From NCBI GenBank assembly GCA_958447445.1, contig CAUDAE010000106.1, positions 1-6,237 of the forward strand: a DNA stretch of 6,237 nucleotides, written 5' to 3'. Source of the stretch: an uncultured Collinsella sp. (GTDB lineage: Bacteria; Actinomycetota; Coriobacteriia; Coriobacteriales; Coriobacteriaceae). Position numbers and translations under genes: made by a program. A model generated the notes under the pieces. The model had not been told where the DNA came from, searched no databases, and was given only the letters and a program-made list of their open reading frames with translations. This document shows positions 1 through 5,087 of this stretch, one piece after another (within the stretch, counting starts at the first letter, position 1; each line of letters starts with the position of its first letter).

Positions 1-1
1 G

Positions 2-703
2 CGTTTGGCGGTCAGCCGTCGGCGCGCTTACACCAACATTTCCGACGCGATCTTCGAAGGCGTTCGAACATACCATTATGTGAAGGAAACTGTCGACGGG
101 GAAACGATTTCGAAGCGTTATGAGCATAAAGAGTGGCTCGAATTGAGGGATTACCTCAGGAAGCATCCCAAGGTTCGCGAGGCGAGGCATATCAGCACAT
201 ATGAGAGCGAGCACCTTCCTTACGGATATTCGGGCCTATCGAGCCACACCGCTACTGCCGCTACTGCCCGCTACTGCCCGCCAGCTTCCGAACCAGCGGG
301 CGGTAGCAGCACCCCGAACATCTCGTCGACAGCGCAGAGAGTCGTCGACCTGGCGGCCAAGGCCGACATCGAGGACGTGATGCTGTGCGACCTGCCCGGC
401 GTCCTGTCCTTCCTAGGGCTGCCACCTGAGACGGAGATGCCGCCGGGCAACAAGGGGAAGACGAAGCTCAAGAAGCTCTACAGGAAGGTGGCGCCGAACA
501 AGGCATACCACTCCGGCGAGCGCGCCAAGGATTTGATCTCGCACCTCGACATGGCAGAGATCAGGGCATCGGCGCCCGTCCAAGAATTGGGATGCAGTTC
601 AATACGAGCTCGGGGCTCTTTTCGTCGAGATTGGGGACGCACGGCCGGACGAAAACAATGTGCGTCTGGTAATAAGCGTACGAAAGCGCAATTTACGTCT
701 TAA
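2..703 (+). CDS. Hypothetical protein, 5'-partial, probably frameshifted
   Basis: I do not recognise this protein. The reading frame is open from the window edge, so the true start probably lies upstream; the TTG at position 5 is only the first possible start inside the window. The N-terminal 75 residues are charged (RRRAYTNISDAIFEGVRTYH, then KRYEHKEWLELRDYLRK). An Ala/Thr/Pro/Gly-rich linker (about residues 80-105) is encoded by tandem CCGCTACTG copies. A helical Lys-rich region follows (about 106-185). From about residue 190 the frame reads as basic, low-quality protein up to a TAA. The +1 frame instead gives a plausible continuation (KNWDAVQYELGALFVEIG) and stays open to 860. I infer a frameshift between 537 and about 600, so the gene may be a decaying pseudogene. 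It converges on the ATPase gene. No transmembrane segment or known motif is visible. Confidence 0.5.
   Translation, partial: RLAVSRRRAYTNISDAIFEGVRTYHYVKETVDGETISKRYEHKEWLELRDYLRKHPKVREARHISTYESEHLPYGYSGLSSHTATAATARYCPPASEPAGGSSTPNISSTAQRVVDLAAKADIEDVMLCDLPGVLSFLGLPPETEMPPGNKGKTKLKKLYRKVAPNKAYHSGERAKDLISHLDMAEIRASAPVQELGCSSIRARGSFRRDWGRTAGRKQCASGNKRTKAQFTS
249..307. repeat. Tandem CCGCTACTG copies plus hairpin in coding linker
   Basis: Three near-tandem copies of CCGCTACTG(C) begin at about 249, 258 and 268. The last copy also forms the left arm of a hairpin (GCTACTGCCCGC, 270-281) that pairs with GCGGGCGGTAGC (296-307) at 11 of 12 positions plus one G-T. The sequence encodes an Ala/Thr/Pro/Gly-rich linker and sits at the boundary between a less GC-rich 5' part and a more GC-rich 3' part of the gene. 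Confidence 0.5.
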
Positions 704-771
704 TTCCGTACGCAAATCAAGACGAAAATCGTTTACGTCTGCTTTAAATCCGTACGAAAACGGTTTTCGTC
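648..771. repeat. Cluster of four related 19-21 bp imperfect palindromes
   Basis: Four units follow the pattern (G/T)ACGAAAA-n-TTT(A/T)CGTC: 648-666, 679-699, 721-739 and 753-771. The last contains a perfect 8+1+8 palindrome, ACGAAAAC-G-GTTTTCGT (754-770). The unit at 721-739 (GACGAAAATCGTTTACGTC) pairs at 7 of 8 arm positions. The cluster lies between two converging genes and overlaps the 3' end of the upstream one. Possible roles are a protein-binding cluster, a weak bidirectional terminator (no clear T-run) or a dispersed repeat that has replaced the end of the upstream gene. Confidence 0.5.
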
Positions 772-791
772 TTGCAGGGCAGTTGCCGTTT

Positions 792-1883
792 CTACAGTTC
801 AACTTCCAGTTCGGCTTTGTGCTCGTAGAGGTAGTCGCGCATGTAGGGGATGGCAAATGAGACCTTGCCGTACGAGGGAGCCTCGATAATCGATTCTCTT
901 AACAGGCGGCTGCGGACGGAACTCACCTGTTGAGGCGTTTTGTTTAGGGCATCGGCAACCATGCTGGTCGAGCTCGTCTGCCCCAAAGATGCCATGCTCA
1001 GCAGATAAGCGATGCACGTGGGCGGAATGCGCTGTAGCGCGGGCTCAATCACCATGGCACAGAAGCGTTCGCGTGCCGTTGCAATGCCGCGCTCGGCTTC
1101 TTCTTCTCCAATAATCGGTGTATGTGCGCGTCTTGCCAACTGCCATGCGTAGTATCCAACGAGTTGGATCATGAAAGGATAACCTTGCGTTGCCTCGGCA
1201 AGTTGGCCGGCAATACCTGGCTGCAACTCCATGCCAGACGCTTCAATGGTTTCCTCGAGGGAGTACGACACTTCGGTTACTGCCACAGCCTTCAGGTCAA
1301 AGGGGAGGGCACGGCGCAAAAACGTAAGTGTCTTTCCGTTGATGATGCTTTCAATCATCGAAGGCAGCCCCGCAAAAACAAAGGCTATATCAAGGTCTTC
1401 GCCGATAACCTGCTGAATCGCAATGGAGAGCGTTCGAACCTCATCGAGCTCTGCGTCTTGAACCTCGTCGAGAGTGATGAGCAGGCCATTTTCATTCTTG
1501 GATATTGTCTGTCTCATGGCGTCGCGTAGCGATGGACCGATTCGCTCAATGTCTATGCTGCCGATGGATATGCCAGCTACGGTGGGCTCAAATCTGGCGT
1601 GTTTGGCCTGGAATTTGGGCTGCAGCTGTTCGAGAATGCGTTGGCAAAGTCCCTCGGTTGCGACCTCTTTTATGACCGTCCAGCCACGGCTTTGCGCCAA
1701 ACGTGAGCACTCGTCAAGGAGGACCGTCTTGCCCGTTCCACGGACGCCGGCTATGCGCATTAGGCGCCCCGGGGCACCAGGCCCGTTGACGAGGCCCTCA
1801 TTGAATTCTTCGAGCACATCTTCGCGGCCGATAATCGTGGGAGGTGTTTTACCTGCTGTGGGCTTAAAAGGGTTTGTTTGCAT
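792..1883 (-). CDS. Stand-alone AAA/archaeal-type ATPase (ATP-binding protein)
   Basis: Predicted cytosolic P-loop ATPase of 363 residues; cellular role unknown. Residue numbers here refer to this start. It opens with NPFKPTAGKTPP and IGRE (19-22), as in orphan ATP-binding proteins of actinobacteria. Walker A is GVRGTGKT (46-53) and Walker B is LLITLDE (134-140). The strand IAFVFAGLPS (166-175) fits sensor 1, FLRRA (188-192) could supply an arginine finger, and TQGYPFMIQLVG (232-243) is typical of archaeal/ORC-like ATPases. The last 80 residues look like a winged-helix or helical domain. I chose ATG 1883 because AAAGGTGG lies 5 nt upstream; a GTG at 1892 would add three residues. It lies downstream of the membrane-protein gene on the same strand, but tandem repeats with TATACT elements in the gap suggest its own promoter. 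DNA binding or autoregulation is inference only. Confidence 0.8.
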   Translation of the reverse strand: MQTNPFKPTAGKTPPTIIGREDVLEEFNEGLVNGPGAPGRLMRIAGVRGTGKTVLLDECSRLAQSRGWTVIKEVATEGLCQRILEQLQPKFQAKHARFEPTVAGISIGSIDIERIGPSLRDAMRQTISKNENGLLITLDEVQDAELDEVRTLSIAIQQVIGEDLDIAFVFAGLPSMIESIINGKTLTFLRRALPFDLKAVAVTEVSYSLEETIEASGMELQPGIAGQLAEATQGYPFMIQLVGYYAWQLARRAHTPIIGEEEAERGIATARERFCAMVIEPALQRIPPTCIAYLLSMASLGQTSSTSMVADALNKTPQQVSSVRSRLLRESIIEAPSYGKVSFAIPYMRDYLYEHKAELEVEL

Positions 1884-1900
1884 GTGAGCCACCTTTGCTC

Positions 1901-1966
1901 AAGATATAGCAAGATATAGCAAAGTATAGCAAGATATAGCAAAGTATAGTGAGATATAGTAAAGTA
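1901..1966 (-). repeat. Seven 10-bp tandem repeats in the ATPase promoter region
   Basis: On the plus strand the units are AAGATATAGC (1901, 1911, 1931), AAAGTATAGC (1921), AAAGTATAGT (1941), GAGATATAGT (1951) and a decaying AAAGTAAGCG (1961). Read on the minus strand they give repeated TATATC and TATACT hexamers ending about 18 bp before the ATPase start. The 10-bp period places every copy on the same face of the helix. This fits a cooperative operator or a variable-length promoter. The period is not a multiple of three and no gene covers the repeats. Confidence 0.75.
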
Positions 1967-1994
1967 AGCGCTACTCGCGGGTTTTGCGGTGGTG

Positions 1995-2675
1995 CTATTT
2001 TCCAAATGCCGCGCGGATAAAGCGCTGGGCGAACAGCTTGTTGGCGACGTTGATGGCATGGCCCAGGAACAGTGCCGAGATGGCGGTCGTGACGCCAAAG
2101 CCGCCCAGGTTGTACATAAAGATCAGCGACAACGCGAGCGAGGCGGCGACATGTGAGCAGTCAAACACGACTTTTACGTCACCAAAGCGGCGTTTAAGCT
2201 TTTCGGCAATGACTTGCACCAAGCCGTCGGGCGCGTTGGGGACAACGCCCATGTTGACGACGAGACTTACGCCAAATGCGGTGACAGCGAGGGAGAGCAG
2301 CATGGTTGCAATCTGTGTGGGGAGTGCCGTGGGATGCAGTGGGTTGACCGCCATGAAGAGGTCGGTCAAGCCGCCAATCAACGTTGAGAAGAACAACTCG
2401 AGCAGGATGCGCGGCTGGAACTCGCTTCGCAAGATGGCTAATTGCGCCACGATGTAGGCGACGTAGGTTGCGGTGATCCAAAAGCCGAGCGTCTTGCCAG
2501 TGAGCATGGATAGGGTTGTGGCAAAGCACGTGAGCGCGGCGACGCCCAGGCCGGATGCCGTCTGGAGACTCATACCGAGTGCCAGTACTGCAACGCCCAC
2601 AAGATACATCAGCATTCTGATGACGGTATGGCACCAGTCGATGTTCTCGCCATGCATGATGATGAGCGGTCGCAT
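1995..2675 (-). CDS. YczE/YitT-like integral membrane protein
   Basis: A 226-residue polytopic inner-membrane protein whose substrate and function are unknown. Likely membrane segments lie at about residues 20-40, 45-60, 66-82, 92-110, 118-140, 170-190 and 194-212. The first hydrophobic half (LVGVAVLALGMSLQTASGLG) and the second (VTAFGVSLVVNMGVVPNAPD) resemble each other, as expected for the internal duplication of the YczE/YyaS/YitT group. The C-terminal FGVTTAISALFLGHAINVAN also fits that group. Start ATG 2675 has AAAGGA about 11 nt upstream; an internal ATG at 2657 lacks a good site. The gene is preceded by a leader of roughly 260 nt that shares a structured RNA with eda, which suggests shared control with sugar-acid catabolism. 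The assignment to the family is fairly secure; a transport role is inference. Confidence 0.75.
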   Translation of the reverse strand: MRPLIIMHGENIDWCHTVIRMLMYLVGVAVLALGMSLQTASGLGVAALTCFATTLSMLTGKTLGFWITATYVAYIVAQLAILRSEFQPRILLELFFSTLIGGLTDLFMAVNPLHPTALPTQIATMLLSLAVTAFGVSLVVNMGVVPNAPDGLVQVIAEKLKRRFGDVKVVFDCSHVAASLALSLIFMYNLGGFGVTTAISALFLGHAINVANKLFAQRFIRAAFGK

Positions 2676-2708
2676 GTTGCTACCCGTCCTTTCGGTTGTG
2701 TGAAAAAG

Positions 2709-2833
2709 CTGACCCGGGCCGGCAAAAGAGGGTTATCGGAGGCACTGCTGCAAAAGCAGAAAAGCCGGCCCCACGGTCAGTCGTCTAGGAAGTGTCTCGC
2801 TGTGCCGGAATGGGACTAAAGGTCCAACGAGAC
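2709..2833 (-). promoter_or_regulatory. Structured leader RNA, copy A (candidate riboswitch) upstream of the YczE-like gene
   Basis: In minus-strand sense, a 5' hairpin (2833-2825 with 2802-2794, 9 bp including one G-U) carries AGTCCCATTCCGG in its loop. A nested element follows: helix 2780-2775 with 2714-2709, helix 2771-2764 with 2723-2716 (8 bp, GC-rich) and hairpin 2759-2755 with 2749-2745. The invariant block AGCAGTGCCTCCGATAACC (2749-2731) includes the 3' arm of that inner hairpin and then a single-stranded 3' side. Copy B upstream of eda has both blocks unchanged, while the helix sequences differ and still pair. The element ends about 33 nt before the start codon. The last helix is followed by a short U-run (CTTTTT), which could allow termination control. 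I do not recognise the class. Confidence 0.75.
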
Positions 2834-2854
2834 GGGAAGAAAGCAAATGGTATT

Positions 2855-2912
2855 GCGTGGGCGATAAGATGCCAAGATGGTAGGGGGCGTCTTAGCATCC
2901 TATTGCCCACGC
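2855..2912 (-). promoter_or_regulatory. Long hairpin in the 5' leader of the YczE-like gene
   Basis: An 18-bp arm at 2855-2872 pairs with 2895-2912 at all but two positions (GCGTGGGC at one end, GCCCACGC at the other). A 4-bp extension AAGA/TCTT inside leaves the loop CGCCCCCTACCA in minus-strand sense. It lies between the candidate promoter and the conserved leader element, so it would be the second hairpin of the transcript. It has no T-run in either direction that would make it a clear terminator. Confidence 0.6.
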
Positions 2913-2937
2913 TCAACGAAATCGGTTTCGTTTGAGC
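2911..2937. repeat. Inverted repeat next to the candidate promoter
   Basis: GCTCAACGAAA (2911-2921) and TTTCGTTTGAGC (2926-2937) form an 11-bp hairpin with one bulged base around TCGG. It begins where the candidate minus-strand transcript would start, so it could be an operator overlapping +1 or the first hairpin of the leader. It shares bases 2911-2912 with the longer hairpin next to it. Confidence 0.5.
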
Positions 2938-2940
2938 CTA

Positions 2941-2968
2941 AGTATACGCACGGGATTTTATTTGCGAA
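2941..2968 (-). promoter_or_regulatory. Candidate promoter for the YczE-like gene
   Basis: In minus-strand sense TTCGCA (2968-2963) is followed after 16 nt by TATACT (2946-2941). These match the -35 and -10 consensus at 4 and 5 of 6 positions. The predicted start is near 2934, which gives a leader of about 260 nt. The call rests on hexamer similarity only. Confidence 0.4.
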
Positions 2969-2984
2969 GAGAAAAACAATAAAA

Positions 2985-3000
2985 AGGTGAACGTTCACCT
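2985..3000. promoter_or_regulatory. 16-bp perfect palindrome, likely operator
   Basis: AGGTGAACGTTCACCT is perfectly symmetrical around a central CG. This form is typical of LacI-family operators and less typical of GntR/FCD sites. It lies between the divergent membrane-protein and gntR genes, about 17 bp upstream of the candidate -35 on the minus strand and 163 bp before the gntR start, so either gene could be the target. No LacI-type gene is in the window. Confidence 0.5.
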
Positions 3001-3023
3001 AATCGCAACAACTCGTTGGCTGT

Positions 3024-3090
3024 AGTTGCGGTGGAATAGTTCCTGTTTTTGCTGCTGAAGGCCTTGAACAGGAACTATTCCACCGCAACT
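3024..3090. repeat. Inverted repeat 1 upstream of gntR
   Basis: Two perfectly complementary 24-bp arms (3024-3047 and 3067-3090) flank a 19-nt loop. The left arm begins AGTTGCGGTG and ends CTGTT. It resembles the repeat downstream of gntR but differs at several arm positions, each matched by the complementary change in its partner. It lies in the gntR upstream region and would form a very stable hairpin if transcribed. It may be a dispersed palindromic element. Confidence 0.75.
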
Positions 3091-3162
3091 TATGAGGGGG
3101 CGGGGGATGCGATAGTATTGCATGGTGGTATTCGACTAACCGAGGGTTTATCCGAGGGCTTT

Positions 3163-3855
3163 ATGGAACAGCACCAGCATTATCAGAGCCTGCAAGATCA
3201 GGCATACAACGCATTACGCTCCAAGATTATCTATGCCGAGCTCAAGCCCGGCACGCGCCTTTCGGCGATTGGTCTGGAAAAGGAGACGGGAATCGGGCGC
3301 ACGCCCATTCGCGAGTCCTTTGTGCGCCTGCGCGAGCAGGAGCTGGTGGAAACGCGTCCCAAAAGCGGCACCTACGTTTCTAAGATCAGCATGGAACGCG
3401 CCGAGAATGCTTGTTTCTTGCGCGAGAAGCTCGAGAGAAGCGTGCTTATTAAATGCTGTTCGGCCGCCTCGCCCGAGCAAAAGCAGCGGCTCGAGCAGAT
3501 TCTTACCGAGTCCGAGTCGCTCGACCATGGCGAAACTCGCCGTTTCTTTGACCTGGATAACCTGTTCCATGAGACATGTTTTGAGATTGCCGGTCGTCAC
3601 ATGTTGTGGGATTGGATGAAGAGCATCAACACGCATTTTGAGCGATATAACTGGTTGCGTATGGTGTCGCAGGATTTGGATTGGGAGCCGATTCGTCGGC
3701 AGCATCGCCGGATTCTCGAGGCCATTAAGAGGGGCGATACCGACGCGGCGAGCTATCTGGCAGAGACACACCTGCACCTGATGCCCGAAGAGCAAGGTCC
3801 GGTTATCGCCTTGCATCCCGACTATTTTGAGCTGTCCAAAGACTCGTTCATCTAA
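3163..3855 (+). CDS. GntR-family transcriptional regulator, FCD domain
   Basis: A 230-residue cytosolic DNA-binding repressor or activator of the FadR-like branch of GntR. Residues about 8-73 are the winged helix-turn-helix (QAYNALRSKIIYAELKPG, then TGIGRTPIRESFVRLREQ, then GTYVS). Residues about 80-215 are an all-helical FCD effector domain. Its likely metal and ligand site is visible as D132, H136, H181 and H203 (DNLFHE, RRQHRRILEAI, AETHLH). The chosen ATG has GAGGG about 6 nt upstream and gives a normal family length. A frame extension to a TTG at 3049 would begin inside an inverted-repeat loop. FCD regulators often bind sugar acids, such as hexuronates for UxuR/ExuR, and eda and kdgK lie on the opposite strand downstream. 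Control of them is therefore plausible but inferred. The gene is bracketed by two related inverted repeats. Confidence 0.85.
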   Translation: MEQHQHYQSLQDQAYNALRSKIIYAELKPGTRLSAIGLEKETGIGRTPIRESFVRLREQELVETRPKSGTYVSKISMERAENACFLREKLERSVLIKCCSAASPEQKQRLEQILTESESLDHGETRRFFDLDNLFHETCFEIAGRHMLWDWMKSINTHFERYNWLRMVSQDLDWEPIRRQHRRILEAIKRGDTDAASYLAETHLHLMPEEQGPVIALHPDYFELSKDSFI

Positions 3856-3869
3856 TCAATCCCCATATA

Positions 3870-3936
3870 AGTTGCGGTGAAATAGGGACTGTTTTGCGGC
3901 CTAGGTGGCGCAAACAGTCCCTATTTCACCGCAACT
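3870..3936. repeat. Inverted repeat 2 downstream of gntR
   Basis: Perfect 25-bp arms (3870-3894 and 3912-3936) continue, after one bulged T, into GCG/CGC around a short loop containing CCTAGG. The element starts 14 nt after the gntR stop. It shares AGTTGCGGTG and CTGTT with the repeat upstream of gntR. It could end gntR transcription, but no T-run follows on either side, so a dispersed palindromic element is as likely. Confidence 0.75.
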
Positions 3937-3961
3937 GCGTTGGGGCGTAACCGGGGCACAA

Positions 3962-4028
3962 AGCTGCGGCGCCGCTTGGAGGAAAAGACCGGAAGCAAGG
4001 GTCCATTCCTCCAGACGGCGCCGCAGCT
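3962..4028 (+). terminator. Strong GC-rich hairpin, possible gntR terminator
   Basis: Perfect 13-bp arms AGCTGCGGCGCCG (3962-3974) and CGGCGCCGCAGCT (4016-4028) enclose a second 8-bp helix (3977-3984 with 4006-4013) and a third of 4 bp (3987-3990 with 4000-4003). On the plus strand it is followed by GTTTTG and, a little later, GCTTTTTG, so it could terminate gntR transcription. The T-run is imperfect. Confidence 0.45.
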
Positions 4029-4090
4029 GTTTTGATGGCTCGCTTTTTGTCGATGTGGCTCAACTGGGCGCGGTTGCCAGCCGAGTAGGC

Positions 4091-4191
4091 AAAGCGGCTC
4101 GGGGGCGTGTCGCTTCCGTCACGTTCTATCAGCATACAAGACGGTTTTGGTTCTTGTTCGTGACGGAAACGGCGCGCTTCCGAGCCGCTTT
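4091..4191. repeat. About 100-nt nested hairpin in the gntR-eda gap
   Basis: Nested arms pair in order: 4091-4102 with 4180-4191 (12 bp perfect, AAAGCGGCTCGG), an 8-bp helix with two G-T pairs, 4114-4123 with 4159-4168 (10 bp perfect, TTCCGTCACG), and ACAAGA with TCTTGT around the loop. The whole 101-bp stretch is one near-continuous stem-loop between two converging genes. It has no coding potential in keeping with its neighbours. It could be a small RNA, the 3' UTR structure of eda or gntR, or a MITE-like palindromic element. Confidence 0.6.
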
Positions 4192-4196
4192 AAAAG

Positions 4197-4228
4197 AAAG
4201 GGGGCGAGGTTTAGGGCACGCCCCCTTT
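4197..4228 (-). terminator. Intrinsic terminator of eda
   Basis: The stem AAAGGGGGCG (4197-4206) pairs perfectly with CGCCCCCTTT (4219-4228) around a 12-nt loop. Read on the minus strand, the stem ends in TTT and continues TCTTTTAAAG. It begins 19 nt after the eda stop codon, the usual place for a Rho-independent terminator. Confidence 0.8.
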
Positions 4229-4246
4229 CACGATAGAGAGCTAAAC

Positions 4247-4888
4247 CTAGCCGCGGACCTTCTTGACGACGTCCATGGCCTCGTGGGCGATCTGCTCGAC
4301 CTTGGAGAAGTCGCCGTCGGCAAACAGGGCCGGCTTGACCATCCAGGTGCCACCGCAGGCGATGATGGCGGAGGAGCTCAGGTACTCCTCGACGTTGGCG
4401 GTGCTCACGCCGCCGGTAGGCATAAAGCGGTGACCGACAAACGGAGCGGCGAGGGCCTTGATGGTGTTCAGGCCGCCATACTGGGACGCGGGGAAGAACT
4501 TGGTGACCTTGAGGCCCAGGTTCTCGGCTGCGGTGACCTCGGAGGGGGTCACGGTGCCGGGAAGGACGGGCAGGTCGATGTCGATGCAGTGCTTCACGAC
4601 GTCCTCGTTGTAACCCGGGGAGACGATGAACTTGGCACCGGCTGCGCGGGCCTGCTCAACCTGCTCGACGGTCAGGACAGTGCCGGCGCCAACGCACATC
4701 TCGGGCTCGGCCTCGGCCATAGCGGCGATGCACTCGGCGGCGCAGGCGGTGCGGAAGGTGACCTCGGCGGACTTCATGCCAGCTGCCATAAGGGCGTGGG
4801 CGAGCGGAGCGGCGTTCTCGACCTTGTCGAGCACAACGACCGGCACGATGCCCAGGGACTCAAGCGTGGTGTAGAACTGATCGAACAT
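4247..4888 (-). CDS. eda: 2-keto-3-deoxy-6-phosphogluconate (KDPG) aldolase
   Basis: Class I aldolase that cleaves KDPG to pyruvate and glyceraldehyde-3-phosphate. It is the last step of the Entner-Doudoroff route and of hexuronate/ketodeoxygluconate breakdown, and acts in the cytosol, usually as a trimer. At 213 residues it is the length of the E. coli enzyme. The (beta/alpha)8 barrel shows IVPVVV (14-19), the catalytic EVTFR (E42, R46), GAGTV (67-71), VSPGYN (P91), the Schiff-base lysine in VTKFFPA (K130), the phosphate-binding PTGG (157-160) and the C-terminal ACGGTWM. Start ATG 4888 has AAAGGAA 4 nt upstream; in-frame codons up to 4933 would add unrelated sequence. It lies 253 nt downstream of kdgK on the same strand, with structured leader RNA copy B in between and a clear terminator after the stop. 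Confidence 0.96.
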   Translation of the reverse strand: MFDQFYTTLESLGIVPVVVLDKVENAAPLAHALMAAGMKSAEVTFRTACAAECIAAMAEAEPEMCVGAGTVLTVEQVEQARAAGAKFIVSPGYNEDVVKHCIDIDLPVLPGTVTPSEVTAAENLGLKVTKFFPASQYGGLNTIKALAAPFVGHRFMPTGGVSTANVEEYLSSSAIIACGGTWMVKPALFADGDFSKVEQIAHEAMDVVKKVRG

Positions 4889-4938
4889 GATGTTCCTTTC
4901 GATGTGTGGCGCGCATGGGCGCGTGATTACCAAATGTG

Positions 4939-5068
4939 CTGGTCAGGAGCCGATTTTGGATCGGTTATCGGAGGCACTGCTTGGGGTTCAAGCAATTCCA
5001 AAACCGGCTGCTCGACCAGTCATGTAGGGAATGCCAGGCAAAACCGGAATGGGACTGGTGGTTTTGCC
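4939..5068 (-). promoter_or_regulatory. Structured leader RNA, copy B (candidate riboswitch) upstream of eda
   Basis: Same architecture as copy A. In minus-strand sense, hairpin 5068-5060 with 5045-5037 (9 bp perfect) has AGTCCCATTCCGG spanning the loop. Helix 5019-5014 with 4944-4939 (6 bp), helix 5009-4998 with 4959-4948 (12 bp with one G-U) and hairpin 4994-4990 with 4982-4978 follow. The invariant AGCAGTGCCTCCGATAACC is at 4981-4963. Helix sequences differ from copy A (for example CTGGTC/GACCAG against CTGACC/GGTCAG), so pairing is kept by compensatory changes. The element ends about 50 nt before the eda start. It lies within the kdgK-eda gap with no obvious promoter, so eda may be controlled separately within one transcript. 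Confidence 0.75.
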
Positions 5069-5087
5069 CGGCCGGAGGAATCAGGGA

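Noticed and set aside
1122..1529. Plus-strand open frame opposite the ATPase
   Set aside because: It is antisense to the ATPase core, including Walker B, and shows no recognisable protein features.
1884..1892. GTG start at 1892 for the ATPase
   Set aside because: The AAAGGTGG site at the proper distance serves ATG 1883, and the GTG itself is part of this site.
1901..1966. CRISPR-like array
   Set aside because: The units are 10 bp and contiguous with no spacers and no cas genes nearby.
2709..2833. Leader RNA as a T-box, TPP, cobalamin, c-di-GMP or fluoride riboswitch
   Set aside because: The conserved sequences I know for these classes are not present. This is judged from memory and not by an Rfam search.
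3049..3162. N-terminal extension of the GntR protein from TTG 3049
   Set aside because: It would start in the loop of an inverted repeat and translate one repeat arm. The family begins at the QAYNALRSKI helix, and ATG 3163 has its own ribosome binding site.
4889..4933. Longer eda start at 4933
   Set aside because: The added 15 residues have no family counterpart and cover the ribosome binding site. The 213-residue form matches the known enzyme length.
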